64,000 bases of DNA from an uncultured Pelagibacteraceae bacterium (GTDB lineage Bacteria; Pseudomonadota; Alphaproteobacteria; Pelagibacterales; Pelagibacteraceae), in contig CACMIH010000003.1 in the NCBI GenBank assembly GCA_902613755.1, positions 1 through 64,000 on the forward strand, written 5' to 3'. Numbering within the stretch: position 1 is the stretch's first letter; each line of letters starts with the position of its first letter. Below the pieces are notes generated by a model. It saw only the letters and a list, made by a program, of their open reading frames with translations, was not told the DNA's origin and made no database searches. Below are positions 26,590 to 35,193 of the stretch, piece by piece. The position numbers were made by a program, and so were the translations under genes.

Positions 26590-26817
26590 TTAATTATTTG
26601 TTACGTTTGCTAAAATTTCTTTATTTATTCTTTGTGATTTTGCAGAATTAGCTTGCTCAGTAGTCAGCGTTCCAAATTTAGCAACAAATTTGTTTTGTTC
26701 TTTAACAAATTGCATTTTAGTTACCAAATATAAACCTAGGAAACTTAATAGGGTAAAGCTAAAAGCAGATAACACATACACTGCATATCCATTCATAAAA
26801 AGTAATTCGTTTATCAT
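26590..26817 (-). CDS. ccmD: Small heme-exporter protein CcmD
   Basis: A 75-residue protein with one transmembrane helix near its N-terminus (YAVYVLSAFSFTLLSFLGLYL) and a charged cytoplasmic tail. Size, topology and position between ccmC and ccmE identify it as CcmD, which helps release CcmE from the CcmABC complex. Sequence conservation in this family is low, so the call rests mainly on context. The start overlaps ccmC by 4 bases. Confidence 0.82.
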   Translation of the reverse strand: MINELLFMNGYAVYVLSAFSFTLLSFLGLYLVTKMQFVKEQNKFVAKFGTLTTEQANSAKSQRINKEILANVTNN

Positions 26818-27521
26818 AATCTATCTAAGCCTTTATTTTTAATTTTTATCAGTTCTGTATTATATTTCATTAAGAAAATTAACAATGAAAAAAGAGCAAA
26901 TGCCGCAGTCATTATCAATAGTGGGTAAAGCATTGATGAATGAATTGAGCTTTTCGATAAGATATTAATAGATGCAGGTTGATGGAGTGTATTCCACCAA
27001 TCAACCGAGTATTTAATTATTGGAACATTAATAATTCCTAAAATAGTTATAAAAGTTGAAATCTTATAAACTTTTTCCTCCTTATCATAAATTCTCCAAA
27101 CAATTAAATACATTGCATAAAACAATGCCAAAATTAACATTGAAGTTATTCTGGCGTCCCAGGCCCACCATGTTCCCCAAGTTGGTTTACCCCAAATTGA
27201 TCCTGTAACTAAAGCAATAATATTAAAAACAAATCCCGAAGGAGCTAAACTTTTAGAGATTAAAAAAAAGTTTTTATTTTTAAACACGAAACCACAAATA
27301 GATAATAAAGTTATAGAAGAAAATATTCCAAGTGAAATCCAAGCAGCCGGAACATGAACATACATAATTCTAACTGCATCACTTTGTTTATAATCCTCAG
27401 GAGATATGATTAATGCTTCAACTAAGCCAACGGTTAATACAACTATAAACAAAAATAAAACATACCTAGGTGCTTTTGACGTAATTTTGAAAATCTTGTT
27501 AGGTTCAAAAAGTTTAAACAT
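26814..27521 (-). CDS. ccmC: Heme exporter protein CcmC
   Basis: A 235-residue, six-helix membrane protein that loads heme on CcmE. It carries the WWD motif GTWWAWDARITSML preceded by GSIWGKPTWG, and the two histidines that flank it are in YVHVPAAW and NTLHQPASI. ccmA and ccmB, normally ahead of ccmC, are not in the window. It is the first gene of the ccm run and has a 179-base upstream gap with a long hairpin. Confidence 0.94.
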   Translation of the reverse strand: MFKLFEPNKIFKITSKAPRYVLFLFIVVLTVGLVEALIISPEDYKQSDAVRIMYVHVPAAWISLGIFSSITLLSICGFVFKNKNFFLISKSLAPSGFVFNIIALVTGSIWGKPTWGTWWAWDARITSMLILALFYAMYLIVWRIYDKEEKVYKISTFITILGIINVPIIKYSVDWWNTLHQPASINILSKSSIHSSMLYPLLIMTAAFALFSLLIFLMKYNTELIKIKNKGLDRL

Positions 27522-27567
27522 ATTTTATTTTAGAATTTTTTTCGGTGATTTCTATTATGAAATAGTT

Positions 27568-27633
27568 TTCTGATCAAGAATGCAGAGGGGAGATAATAAG
27601 ATTGAAATTAACGTTTAACACTCTTGACCAGAA
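27568..27633 (-). ncRNA. Long hairpin in the ccmC leader
   Basis: Bases 27568-27582 and 27619-27633 form a 15-bp inverted repeat around a 36-base loop. On the plus strand two positions are A-C mismatches. On the minus strand, the direction of ccmC, those become G-U wobbles, so the RNA stem is continuous. The loop on that strand includes CTCCCCTCT, a purine-Shine-Dalgarno complement. It lies 47 bases before the ccmC ATG. Its role is unknown; a regulatory leader or small RNA is inferred. Confidence 0.5.
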
Positions 27634-27700
27634 GATACTAAAAATATAGACAATTTGTATGGCCTAGATTTGAGCTAAATGTGGTTGAATGATGGTTGCC

Positions 27701-28021
27701 TTAATTTGAAAGCTTGAAATAACTAGAGCCTTTTTTTCCTGAAAAAATCTCTTCAATTAAAGGGTGTTTTATTGGTTCATCAGAGTCATCCATCAGCAAA
27801 TTTTGCTCAGAAACATAAGCTTCATAAGTTATCTCATCATTTTCTGCTAATAGGTGATAAAATGGTTGATCTTTTCTAGGTCTCACATTTTTTGGAATAG
27901 ATTGATACCATTCTTCAGAATTATTAAACTCAAAATCAACATCATAAATCACACCTCTAAATTCAAAGTGTTTATGCTTTACGATGTCTCCAATTGAAAA
28001 TTTGGCTTTTTGAAATGACAT
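27701..28021 (-). CDS. hspQ: HspQ/YccV family protein
   Basis: A 106-residue cytoplasmic protein with the whole-length YccV-like fold: KFSIGDIVKHKHFEFRGVIYDVD, then RPRKDQPFYHLLAE and YEAYVSEQNLL. In E. coli the homologue (HspQ) binds hemimethylated DNA in vitro and modulates Lon specificity. Which role applies here cannot be read. It stands alone between the ccmC leader and the divergent gene at 28109. Confidence 0.88.
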   Translation of the reverse strand: MSFQKAKFSIGDIVKHKHFEFRGVIYDVDFEFNNSEEWYQSIPKNVRPRKDQPFYHLLAENDEITYEAYVSEQNLLMDDSDEPIKHPLIEEIFSGKKGSSYFKLSN

Positions 28022-28108
28022 TAATCTTAGTATGGGTATTTAGAAATAAAAATCAATGCTAAAAATATAAATGTTTTGTGATGTGGCAAATATGTTAATA
28101 TCTTTTTG

Positions 28109-28660
28109 GTGAATAAATCTTTTTTAAAATTTGTTACTGATTTCGGTCCTTTAGCAATATTTTTTTTCTATTATTACAATAGTGGTAAAAATTTATCAGT
28201 AGCAATACCTCCACTGATAGTTGCAACTTTAATTGCATTAGCAGTAGTTTGGTTTTTTGAAAAAAAAATTCCTCCAATGCCGCTTGTTAGCGGAATTTTA
28301 ATTACATTCTTTGGAGGACTAACAATTTATTTTAATGATCCTATATTTATTTATGTAAAACCAACTATTATCAATATCATGTTTGCTTTAGCATTATATT
28401 TTGGGAAATTTTTTACAAAAGAACCTGTTCTCAAAAAAATTATGGGTAAATCTATTCCTCTAACTGATATTGGATGGGAAATTCTTAATAGACGATGGAT
28501 GTTTTTTTTCTTTGGTCTTGCTTTATTAAATGAAATTGTTTGGAGAACTCAAACAGAAGAATTTTGGGTTAATTTTAAAGTGTGGGGAATGCTTCCAATC
28601 ACAATAATATTTACAGGGTTTCAGGTACCATTAATTAATAAACATAAGATTGATGCGTAG
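28109..28660 (+). CDS. Inner-membrane septation protein A family (YciB/IspZ)
   Basis: The 183-residue protein has about five hydrophobic helices and family motifs DFGPLAIFFF near the N-terminus, NDPIFIYVKPTIIN, then LTDIGWEILNRRWMFFF and NEIVWRTQTEEFWVNFKVWG. These match YciB/IspZ, implicated in envelope maintenance and septation. I chose the GTG at 28109; a TTG lies one codon upstream and no ATG is suitably placed. Its end overlaps the next gene. Confidence 0.88.
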   Translation: MNKSFLKFVTDFGPLAIFFFYYYNSGKNLSVAIPPLIVATLIALAVVWFFEKKIPPMPLVSGILITFFGGLTIYFNDPIFIYVKPTIINIMFALALYFGKFFTKEPVLKKIMGKSIPLTDIGWEILNRRWMFFFFGLALLNEIVWRTQTEEFWVNFKVWGMLPITIIFTGFQVPLINKHKIDA

Positions 28661-28991
28661 TAATTTAAAATTAGTAGTAAATAATCAACATAATAAAATA
28701 GAAGAAAAACACTTTTTTGAAAAAGATGAGCTAAAAATTATATTAGACTTATATGCAAAAATGGTATCGGAAGGTTCTTGGAAAGATTACGGTTTAAGTA
28801 TTTCAAGTAAACAAGTGGGTTTTAGTGTTTTTAGAAATGCTACCGAAAATGCCCTTTATAAAATTTGTAAAAATTTTAAGCCTAAAAATAAAAATCTTAA
28901 ATATTTAATAACAGATACCAGTGGAAAGATTTTAAAAAACTCTTTTGATCTTAAAGGACTTTTAAAAAATACTAATTGGAAAAAGCTCTAA
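28653..28991 (+). CDS. DUF2794 family protein
   Basis: A 112-residue protein with FEKDELKIILDLYAKMVSEG, WKDYGLSISSKQVGFSVFR and KNLKYLITDTSGKIL, which match DUF2794, a family I know mainly from alphaproteobacteria. The function is unknown. The ATG at 28653 overlaps the end of the yciB-like gene by 8 bases; a TTG one codon earlier is less likely. No signal peptide or membrane helix is present, so it is probably cytoplasmic. Confidence 0.8.
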   Translation: MRSNLKLVVNNQHNKIEEKHFFEKDELKIILDLYAKMVSEGSWKDYGLSISSKQVGFSVFRNATENALYKICKNFKPKNKNLKYLITDTSGKILKNSFDLKGLLKNTNWKKL

Positions 28992-28993
28992 AG

Positions 28994-29410
28994 TTATTTA
29001 ACAAAAACTTCTACTTTTCCTAAATTATCTAATTTTAAAAAACAATATGTTGCAGCTACTGCTGCAATAGTGACTGCACCTTCTGGTGGTTTATTTTCCT
29101 TAAAATATATTTGGTATTTATTTTTTTTTTTGGTAATTTTTTCTAGCTCCAAAGTATACCCTCCTCCTGTAGGCTTTGAGATGTATATAAAGTTAAAATC
29201 ATCTTTATTTAAATTTTCACTGATAAATCTTAATTTATAAATAAAATCTTTATCTTTTGATGTAAATATTCCATATTTTTGGAAAAATCCTACATCAATA
29301 CTAGATCCACATTTTAAATTTTCAGGTTTTATTTCCTCTGCTTGGATCAAGTGACTAGTACAAGAAAATAAAAATAAACTTATAAAAATACTTAATTTAT
29401 TAAATCTCAA
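28994..29410 (-). CDS. PrcB-like lipoprotein downstream of the subtilase
   Basis: About 138 residues from a TTG at 29410, which begins 1 base after the subtilase stop. The open frame runs further upstream, but only inside the subtilase. The N-terminus is a lipoprotein signal with lipobox LFSC (SIFISLFLFSCTS). The C-terminal half contains ISKPTGGGYTLELEKI, a NKPPEGA segment and a short strand pair, which resembles the PrcB C-terminal domain (PTGGY motif). PrcB is a partner of the Treponema subtilisin-like protease dentilisin. A role as chaperone or inhibitor of the neighbouring protease is inferred. Confidence 0.62.
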   Translation of the reverse strand: MRFNKLSIFISLFLFSCTSHLIQAEEIKPENLKCGSSIDVGFFQKYGIFTSKDKDFIYKLRFISENLNKDDFNFIYISKPTGGGYTLELEKITKKKNKYQIYFKENKPPEGAVTIAAVAATYCFLKLDNLGKVEVFVK

Positions 29411-29411
29411 T

Positions 29412-31745
29412 TTAAAAAGTTTTTTTATAGAATAAAGAGAAAAAGTTTTGATTTTTTGAACTATTTGAATGATCACCATTTTGAACATGGGTTAAGTTTG
29501 CACTCAAATTAGACGATTCTGTGATTGTTTTATTAAAAATAATATCAAAATTAATTTGTCTTGCGTTAGGTTCTAAATCAACATTTAAGTTGCTATAACT
29601 AACAGTTCTATCTCTATCAGATGAAGTTGGAACTCTTAGATTGATATTTCCATCCTCTACTCTTTTTGGTTGGTTGACAAAAAAACCTATTTTTTGATCT
29701 TCTTTAAAAAAGTTAGCTTTAGCTAATCCTAAAGTAAATGAACTTGTTAATAATGGTGTTGAGCTATCAATGTAGGAGTTTGCGTCTTTATCTATGTAGG
29801 TATACCCAGCAAAACCTGAACCAACAAAAGTAAAATCATCACCTAAATTCTTTTTATATTTTAATCCAGCAAAGTTTGTATTAGATAAATCACCTGTTGC
29901 AAAAACACCTTTTGAAGTAGAATTTAAAAATTTATTTTGCTCATAGTTTGCTCCAAAAACTATTTGTAAATCTCCAGCATCTTTCATTCCTTCATCTGAG
30001 CTTGATAAAGGATTTAAATTTAATGCTAAACCTAAGTCATTACCATTTGCATTTGTAAAAGTGTCAAATCCAAAACTACTGTTGCTATTAAATGACATAA
30101 AATAATCTTGTCCTGATCCAGTATTGAAATAAGGATTAACCAAATAGTTATTACCAAAATTACTATCATTAAAGAAATTAGATAATGGATCTACTGCATT
30201 TTCAAAGCTATTTGTTGATTTATTAAATCCTAATGCTAAAAAATCTCCTGCTGATTGAAACATTGAACTTTCTAAATAGTTACCATCAGCTTCTACTGTA
30301 AAACTACCATAAAGATTTTTGTGTTTTGCTGTCTTAGTAGTTTTTGGTTGAAGCCTTAACATGTGGTTTTCAATAGTATTTTGAGAAGTGTAGCTTACAG
30401 AGGTAAAAAAACTATCTATCCCTACTTTAAAATTTGCTCTATCAAAGCTATCGTAGACTTCCATAGTTTGTCCTTCTAGAGCAGCACTTAAAGCATTTGA
30501 AAATGCAGCACTACTTGTAAAACTATTATCAACTAAATCATAATAGCTTGTTTTTGGATCATCCAATAAATTGCTTCCATTAATTGTTTGTAAAGCTCCG
30601 ACCGCAGCTGTAGCTGCATTTAAATTCATTAAGCCATGTCCATAAATAGAACTTTGAGAATATTCGTCAGTATCTAAGGCTGTTGTAAATAATCTATCAA
30701 CAACTTGGGCATTTGTTAAGCTTGAAAATTCTTGTTTGATTAAAGCTAAACCACCTGAAACCATTGGTGCTGCAAGTGAGGATCCTGAGCTAGCAGACCA
30801 TTGAGTATTATTATCTAATGTAGAAGAATATAACATTGTACCTGGTGCAGCTATACAAATAGCTGCAGCAACTCCACATGAATTTGAGCCAGGTTGTGAA
30901 TCAGACCAACCAGGATCTCCATTTGCTGTACTAGAAAGTTTTCCGTTTAATCCTGTTGCAACTGCTATAACAGTTGTTTCTTTAAAATCATCATCATAAA
31001 ATGCAGCACCTGCTATAGTTGATGGGCTTGATTTTTTATAATTACCAGCAGCCCAAACTAAAATTTTACCTGCTGCCCCTGAAGCTTCTAATTCAGTATA
31101 CAAAGTTGAGCCTAGATGGCTTTCACATGTTGCAGCATTAGTACAATCAGTTCCTATTACAGCACTATTTTGTATACTTAAATTCATTATATCAACACCA
31201 TCACCTCTAGCTTTTGTAATTCCACTTGCAATAGAGTTTCCCACTGATGATCCACTGTCATTTAAAACTTTATAGATATATAGGGTGGCATCATAAGCAA
31301 CTCCATGACCTCCCCGTCCATCATTTTCTCCTGCAATTATTGAAGCAACAGAGGTTCCATGTCCATGTTCATCATTTGGAACATTGTCACTGCCAATTAA
31401 ATCACTTCCAGATGTAAAAGACGCAATGTTAGCATTTAAATCGGTATGATAAATATCATTACTGCCATCAACATTAATTCCTGTATCAAGCACTGCAACT
31501 TTTATTCCATCTCCCGTAGCATTTCTTGCATAAGCTGCACTTGCACAAACTCTTGTTAAACCATTTGCCCCATCATAATCGCCCATCCACAAATATTCAG
31601 CATCTCTAGTTCCGCTATCTGAACAAGAAGGGACAGTATAACTAGTTCCTCCTCCAGTAGCGCCGCCGCCGCCGCCGCCGCCACAAGCAGAGACTAGAAA
31701 AGGAAGAAAAGATAAAATAATTAATCTGAAAATTCTGAAATTCAT
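29412..31745 (-). CDS. Subtilase (S8) lipoprotein with autotransporter-like C-terminus
   Basis: The 777-residue secreted serine protease starts with a lipoprotein signal (lipobox VSAC, Cys21) and a seven-glycine run. The S8 domain has Asp87 in VAVLDTGIN, His129 in DEHGHGTSVAS, Asn235 in WAAGN and Ser323 in SGSSLAAPMVSGG, so the triad is intact. After residue 400 the sequence is rich in Asn, Ser and Phe with alternating strands (QIVFGANYEQNKF, FTFVGSGFAGYTY) and ends FSLFYKKTF, like an outer-membrane barrel ending in Phe. A surface-exposed protease is inferred. The PrcB-like gene follows directly. Confidence 0.9.
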   Translation of the reverse strand: MNFRIFRLIILSFLPFLVSACGGGGGGGATGGGTSYTVPSCSDSGTRDAEYLWMGDYDGANGLTRVCASAAYARNATGDGIKVAVLDTGINVDGSNDIYHTDLNANIASFTSGSDLIGSDNVPNDEHGHGTSVASIIAGENDGRGGHGVAYDATLYIYKVLNDSGSSVGNSIASGITKARGDGVDIMNLSIQNSAVIGTDCTNAATCESHLGSTLYTELEASGAAGKILVWAAGNYKKSSPSTIAGAAFYDDDFKETTVIAVATGLNGKLSSTANGDPGWSDSQPGSNSCGVAAAICIAAPGTMLYSSTLDNNTQWSASSGSSLAAPMVSGGLALIKQEFSSLTNAQVVDRLFTTALDTDEYSQSSIYGHGLMNLNAATAAVGALQTINGSNLLDDPKTSYYDLVDNSFTSSAAFSNALSAALEGQTMEVYDSFDRANFKVGIDSFFTSVSYTSQNTIENHMLRLQPKTTKTAKHKNLYGSFTVEADGNYLESSMFQSAGDFLALGFNKSTNSFENAVDPLSNFFNDSNFGNNYLVNPYFNTGSGQDYFMSFNSNSSFGFDTFTNANGNDLGLALNLNPLSSSDEGMKDAGDLQIVFGANYEQNKFLNSTSKGVFATGDLSNTNFAGLKYKKNLGDDFTFVGSGFAGYTYIDKDANSYIDSSTPLLTSSFTLGLAKANFFKEDQKIGFFVNQPKRVEDGNINLRVPTSSDRDRTVSYSNLNVDLEPNARQINFDIIFNKTITESSNLSANLTHVQNGDHSNSSKNQNFFSLFYKKTF
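31661..31682 (-). repeat. GGC trinucleotide microsatellite in the subtilase gene
   Basis: Seven consecutive GGC codons directly after the lipobox cysteine encode a pure glycine linker. A 22-base run of pure G+C is striking in a sequence this AT-rich, where glycine is usually GGA or GGT. As a triplet repeat, slippage would change linker length without a frameshift. Confidence 0.85.
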
Positions 31746-31864
31746 AAATAATATTTATTTTATTAATTTTTAATTATTAAGTGAAAAATTTGCATATATT
31801 TATTATTTATTCATAATGAGACAAAATTAATATAAGTTTAATTAAAACCAAATTAGTTAAAAAT

Positions 31865-32212
31865 ATGAGTAACTTAGCAGATTTTCTAATAAAAGAGTTT
31901 ACCGAAGAAAGTTCAAAAAAATCTATAAAATTTTTTAGATCCCATGGTGCACATGGTTATGTTATTTGGCTAAATATAATTTCAAAACACATCAGTAATA
32001 AAAATTTGTTTATAGAAGATTTAATTGATTTGAGTTTAAAATTTGCTTCGAGAAGAACTATTATTGATTTTATAAACAAGGGTATTGCAGAAGGATATTT
32101 AACTAAATCAAATTCAAACGATGATAAAAGAAAAGTGATGGTAAAACCAACTAAAATTACTTTGGAAGAATATAAAGAATGGGGAAAATATTTTATTGCT
32201 AATTTAAAATAA
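31865..32212 (+). CDS. MarR-like winged-helix regulator
   Basis: A 115-residue protein with a helix-rich N-terminus (residues 1-55), a helix-turn-helix candidate (LSLKFASRRTIIDFINKGIAEGYL) and a wing-like hairpin SNSNDDKRKVMVKPT, followed by a C-terminal helix. This resembles small MarR-type DNA-binding proteins. It is divergent from the subtilase gene across a 119-base intergenic stretch and could control it (inference). The effector is unknown. Confidence 0.6.
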   Translation: MSNLADFLIKEFTEESSKKSIKFFRSHGAHGYVIWLNIISKHISNKNLFIEDLIDLSLKFASRRTIIDFINKGIAEGYLTKSNSNDDKRKVMVKPTKITLEEYKEWGKYFIANLK

Positions 32213-32230
32213 AAATAAAATAAAAAATTT

Positions 32231-32809
32231 ATGAATTATTACTTTAAAATTCTTTTTTTTTTATTATTTTGTTTAAATTGTCAGGCAAAAGAGTTTAAAA
32301 GTAAGTTTAATTTTAGCTTTAATCTTCCAGATGGGTACCAACTATTTAGTCAAAACAATCTCTATGATGTTTACAATCATTCAAACAACGACCCAACAAT
32401 AAAGAAACAACTAAGCTTAGCAAAACAGAGATTAAAAAATCAAGATGTAGAATTACTTTATAATTTTTCAAGTGATCCTCTAAACAATATAACTATTCTA
32501 ATGTTTGATGAAGATTATGAGATGAACGAAAAAAAAGTTTTAAAATTTTGTAAAAAAATTTTGAAACTAGAAAAAAAGGTTGGGAAAAGAAAAGTAAAAT
32601 TAAATGAATGCAGAATGCACACAAATCCTAAATTTGCTGATTGGAGTATGTATCGGGAAAACGAAAGCTCATTTATGGAGGGAGCAACAACGCAGCAAAT
32701 AATATTTATGTACAATCAAAAAGAGTATGTGATTACATCAGGTTGTTGGAAAAAATGCGATCAAACAAAAAATGAACTTTTGGAGATGGTCGATTCGATC
32801 AAATTTTAA
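32231..32809 (+). CDS. Hypothetical secreted protein
   Basis: A 192-residue protein with a signal peptide (ILFFLLFCLNCQA, cleavage likely after QAK or QA). The mature part contains a charged middle region with LKKKK-like patches and several cysteines (KFCKKIL, LNECRM, SGCWKKCDQ). It ends with LLEMVDSIKF. No family recognised. It lies 18 bases after the MarR-like gene on the same strand, so they are probably cotranscribed. Confidence 0.6.
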   Translation: MNYYFKILFFLLFCLNCQAKEFKSKFNFSFNLPDGYQLFSQNNLYDVYNHSNNDPTIKKQLSLAKQRLKNQDVELLYNFSSDPLNNITILMFDEDYEMNEKKVLKFCKKILKLEKKVGKRKVKLNECRMHTNPKFADWSMYRENESSFMEGATTQQIIFMYNQKEYVITSGCWKKCDQTKNELLEMVDSIKF

Positions 32810-33571
32810 TTATCTTCTTTGACCAAACAGTCTTAACAACATTATAAATAGATTGATAAAATCTAGATATAAAGTTAAAGCACCCATTACAGCTTTCTTG
32901 CCCATTAATTCACCTGTGTCTGAAGCTGAGTACATATTTTTGATTTTTTGAGTGTCATAAGCTGTTAAACCAACAAAGATTAAAACACCTAAAATTGAAA
33001 TCACAAAATACATCATTGAAGATTTCATAAAGATATTAACAATCGAAGCTATAATTATTCCAATTAGGCCCATCATTAAAAAAGATCCAAACTTTGTAAG
33101 ATCTCTTTTAGTTGTGTATCCATAAATACTCATCGCTCCAAATGTTGCAGATGTAATGAAGAAAACTCTAGTTACACTCATTCCAGTATAAACTAATAAT
33201 ATTGAAGATAAAGATAGACCCATCAAAGCTGCAAAAACCCAAAAGGTAGTTTGTGCTTTTGATGCACTCATCTTATTAATTCCAAAACTCATGTAAAAAA
33301 CGATTCCTAGAGGAGCTAACATTACAAGCCACTTAAGACCTGATAAATAAATTGCATTTCCCATCTGCGTTAGACCAACAATTGAACCCGCATCATTAGT
33401 AACAACAGACATTTTAAATGTTAATAGTGCTACTATTCCAGTTAGCAATACACCTGTTGCCATGTAATTATAAACTTTTAGCATGTAGGCTCTTAAGCCT
33501 TCATCCATTACAGCAGCCGATTGTTGCGCTGCTTTAGCTCTATTTAGTATTCCGTTTTTGTCAAATTTCAT
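32810..33571 (-). CDS. Bax inhibitor-1 / YccA family membrane protein
   Basis: The 253-residue protein has seven hydrophobic helices. It carries the family landmarks YMATGVLLTGIVALL near the N-terminus, FVGLTAYDTQKIKNMY with the conserved aspartates, and the C-terminal ALTLYLDFINLFIMLLRLFG. Bacterial relatives (YccA, BsYetJ) are pH-sensitive calcium leak channels or FtsH modulators; which applies here is unknown. The 3' end directly abuts the convergent secreted-protein gene. Confidence 0.92.
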   Translation of the reverse strand: MKFDKNGILNRAKAAQQSAAVMDEGLRAYMLKVYNYMATGVLLTGIVALLTFKMSVVTNDAGSIVGLTQMGNAIYLSGLKWLVMLAPLGIVFYMSFGINKMSASKAQTTFWVFAALMGLSLSSILLVYTGMSVTRVFFITSATFGAMSIYGYTTKRDLTKFGSFLMMGLIGIIIASIVNIFMKSSMMYFVISILGVLIFVGLTAYDTQKIKNMYSASDTGELMGKKAVMGALTLYLDFINLFIMLLRLFGQRR

Positions 33572-33651
33572 AATAAGTAATATATATATTCTTTTACTAA
33601 TTATTCAAGATACCTTAAAAGATTAACAAAAAATTTAACTTAATATTTCTA

Positions 33652-34686
33652 ATGAATTACAAAAATTTAGGTAATACCGATATTAAAGTAAGTACAATTT
33701 GTCTCGGAACTATGACTTGGGGAGAGCAAAATACTGAACTTGAAGCATTTGAACAAATGGATTTTGCTTTAGATCAAGGAGTAAACTTTTGGGACACTGC
33801 TGAATTATATGCAGTACCTCCTAGAAAAGAAACCTACGGTGATACAGAAGAAATCATTGGGAACTGGTTTGAAAAAACAAAAAAAAGAGACAAGGTCATT
33901 CTTGCAACAAAAGTTGCTGGTCCAGCAAGAGATTATTTAAGAAGTGGGGAAAATAGTTTTACAGGTCCAAATTTAGAATCTGCTTTAAATGACAGTCTTA
34001 AAAGACTTAAAACCGATTATATAGATTTATATCAACTTCATTGGCCAGAAAGAAATGTAAATAATTTTGGAAGACTTGGTTATGTTCATAAGGAAAATGA
34101 ATGGAATAAATTTGAAGATGTTCTTGCAGAATTAAATAAATATATTGATCAGGGAAAAATTAGATATGTTGGTTTATCAAATGAAACCCCTTGGGGAGTT
34201 TTAAATTATCTTCAATTATCTAAGGACAAAAAATTACCAAGGATGATGTCAATTCAAAATCCTTACAGCTTATTAAACAGATCATACGAAGTTGGATTAG
34301 CTGAAGTTTCTATAAGAGAAAATATTGGCTGCTTAGCTTACTCTCCACTTGCAAGTGGATATTTAAGTGGAAAATATAGAAACAAAAAATTTCCTAAAGG
34401 ATCAAGAATGGAAAGAGATTTTGATTTCTGGACAAGGTATAGAAAGCCGAATACTGAGGATGCAGTTGAGCATTATTACAAAATTAGTGAAAAATTTGAT
34501 CTTGATATGAGTCAAATGTCTATTAAATTTTGTGAAATCCAAGACTTTATGACTAGTGTAATAATTGGAGCAACTACAATGGAGCAGTTGAAAACAAATA
34601 TAGAAAGTGTAAATGTAAACTTATCTGATGAAGTCATTAAAGAAATTAACCAAGTACAAACAATTTATCCAAATCCATGTCCATAA
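33652..34686 (+). CDS. Aldo/keto reductase (Tas-like)
   Basis: A 344-residue NADPH-dependent reductase with a TIM barrel. The catalytic tetrad is visible as Asp and Tyr in FWDTAELYAVPP, Lys in ATKVAGP, and His in YQLHWPERN. The long loop and SRMERDFDFWTRYRKP segment match the Tas subfamily. The substrate is unknown. The gene overlaps the IalB-like gene by 10 bases. Confidence 0.9.
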   Translation: MNYKNLGNTDIKVSTICLGTMTWGEQNTELEAFEQMDFALDQGVNFWDTAELYAVPPRKETYGDTEEIIGNWFEKTKKRDKVILATKVAGPARDYLRSGENSFTGPNLESALNDSLKRLKTDYIDLYQLHWPERNVNNFGRLGYVHKENEWNKFEDVLAELNKYIDQGKIRYVGLSNETPWGVLNYLQLSKDKKLPRMMSIQNPYSLLNRSYEVGLAEVSIRENIGCLAYSPLASGYLSGKYRNKKFPKGSRMERDFDFWTRYRKPNTEDAVEHYYKISEKFDLDMSQMSIKFCEIQDFMTSVIIGATTMEQLKTNIESVNVNLSDEVIKEINQVQTIYPNPCP

Positions 34687-35189
34687 TTAAAAAAATTACA
34701 ATATATTTAGGAATATTTTTTATAAGTGGTGTTACTCAACTTTCAGCCCAAGAAATTAAAAAAATTGGCAAATATAAAGATTGGGAAGCAATGATCGTTA
34801 TGGATGTTGATGGCAAAGTATGCTTTGCTCAATCACTGCCTATTTTACAAGCACCCAAAACTAATAAAAGAGATGCAAAATTATTCGTAGCATTCAGACC
34901 AAACGATAACATAAAAAATGAGGTAAGTGTTACCCCAGGTTATGAATTTAACAAAAATAATTCAGTAACTGCTGCTTCAGGAAAAAACAAATTTAAATTT
35001 GATATTAAAGAACAAGGTTTTGCGTGGATTGCTGATAATAAAATTGAACTAAAAATGATCAAACAAATGAGAAAAGGATCTAGAATTATGATTACTGGAT
35101 ACAATCAACAAGGTTCTCAAACAATTGATCATTACTCATTGCTAGGATTTACTAAAGCTTATAACGCTTCAAGAAAAGCTTGTAGTTAA
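34677..35189 (+). CDS. Invasion-associated locus B (IalB) family protein
   Basis: A 170-residue secreted protein with a signal peptide (IYLGIFFISGVTQLSA, cleavage before QEIKK). The mature part has the IalB pattern: KIGKYKDWEAMIV, then CFAQSLP, FVAFRPND, and TGYNQQGSQTIDHYSLLGFTKAYN, with two cysteines that may pair. The family is common in alphaproteobacteria, and apart from Bartonella invasion its role is unknown. It is tightly linked to the reductase and argG. Confidence 0.85.
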   Translation: MSIIKKITIYLGIFFISGVTQLSAQEIKKIGKYKDWEAMIVMDVDGKVCFAQSLPILQAPKTNKRDAKLFVAFRPNDNIKNEVSVTPGYEFNKNNSVTAASGKNKFKFDIKEQGFAWIADNKIELKMIKQMRKGSRIMITGYNQQGSQTIDHYSLLGFTKAYNASRKACS

Positions 35190-35193
35190 TTCT

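Noticed and set aside
29411-29488. Longer N-terminus for the PrcB-like lipoprotein
   Set aside because: It lies inside the subtilase coding sequence in another frame; the lipoprotein signal begins at the TTG at 29410.
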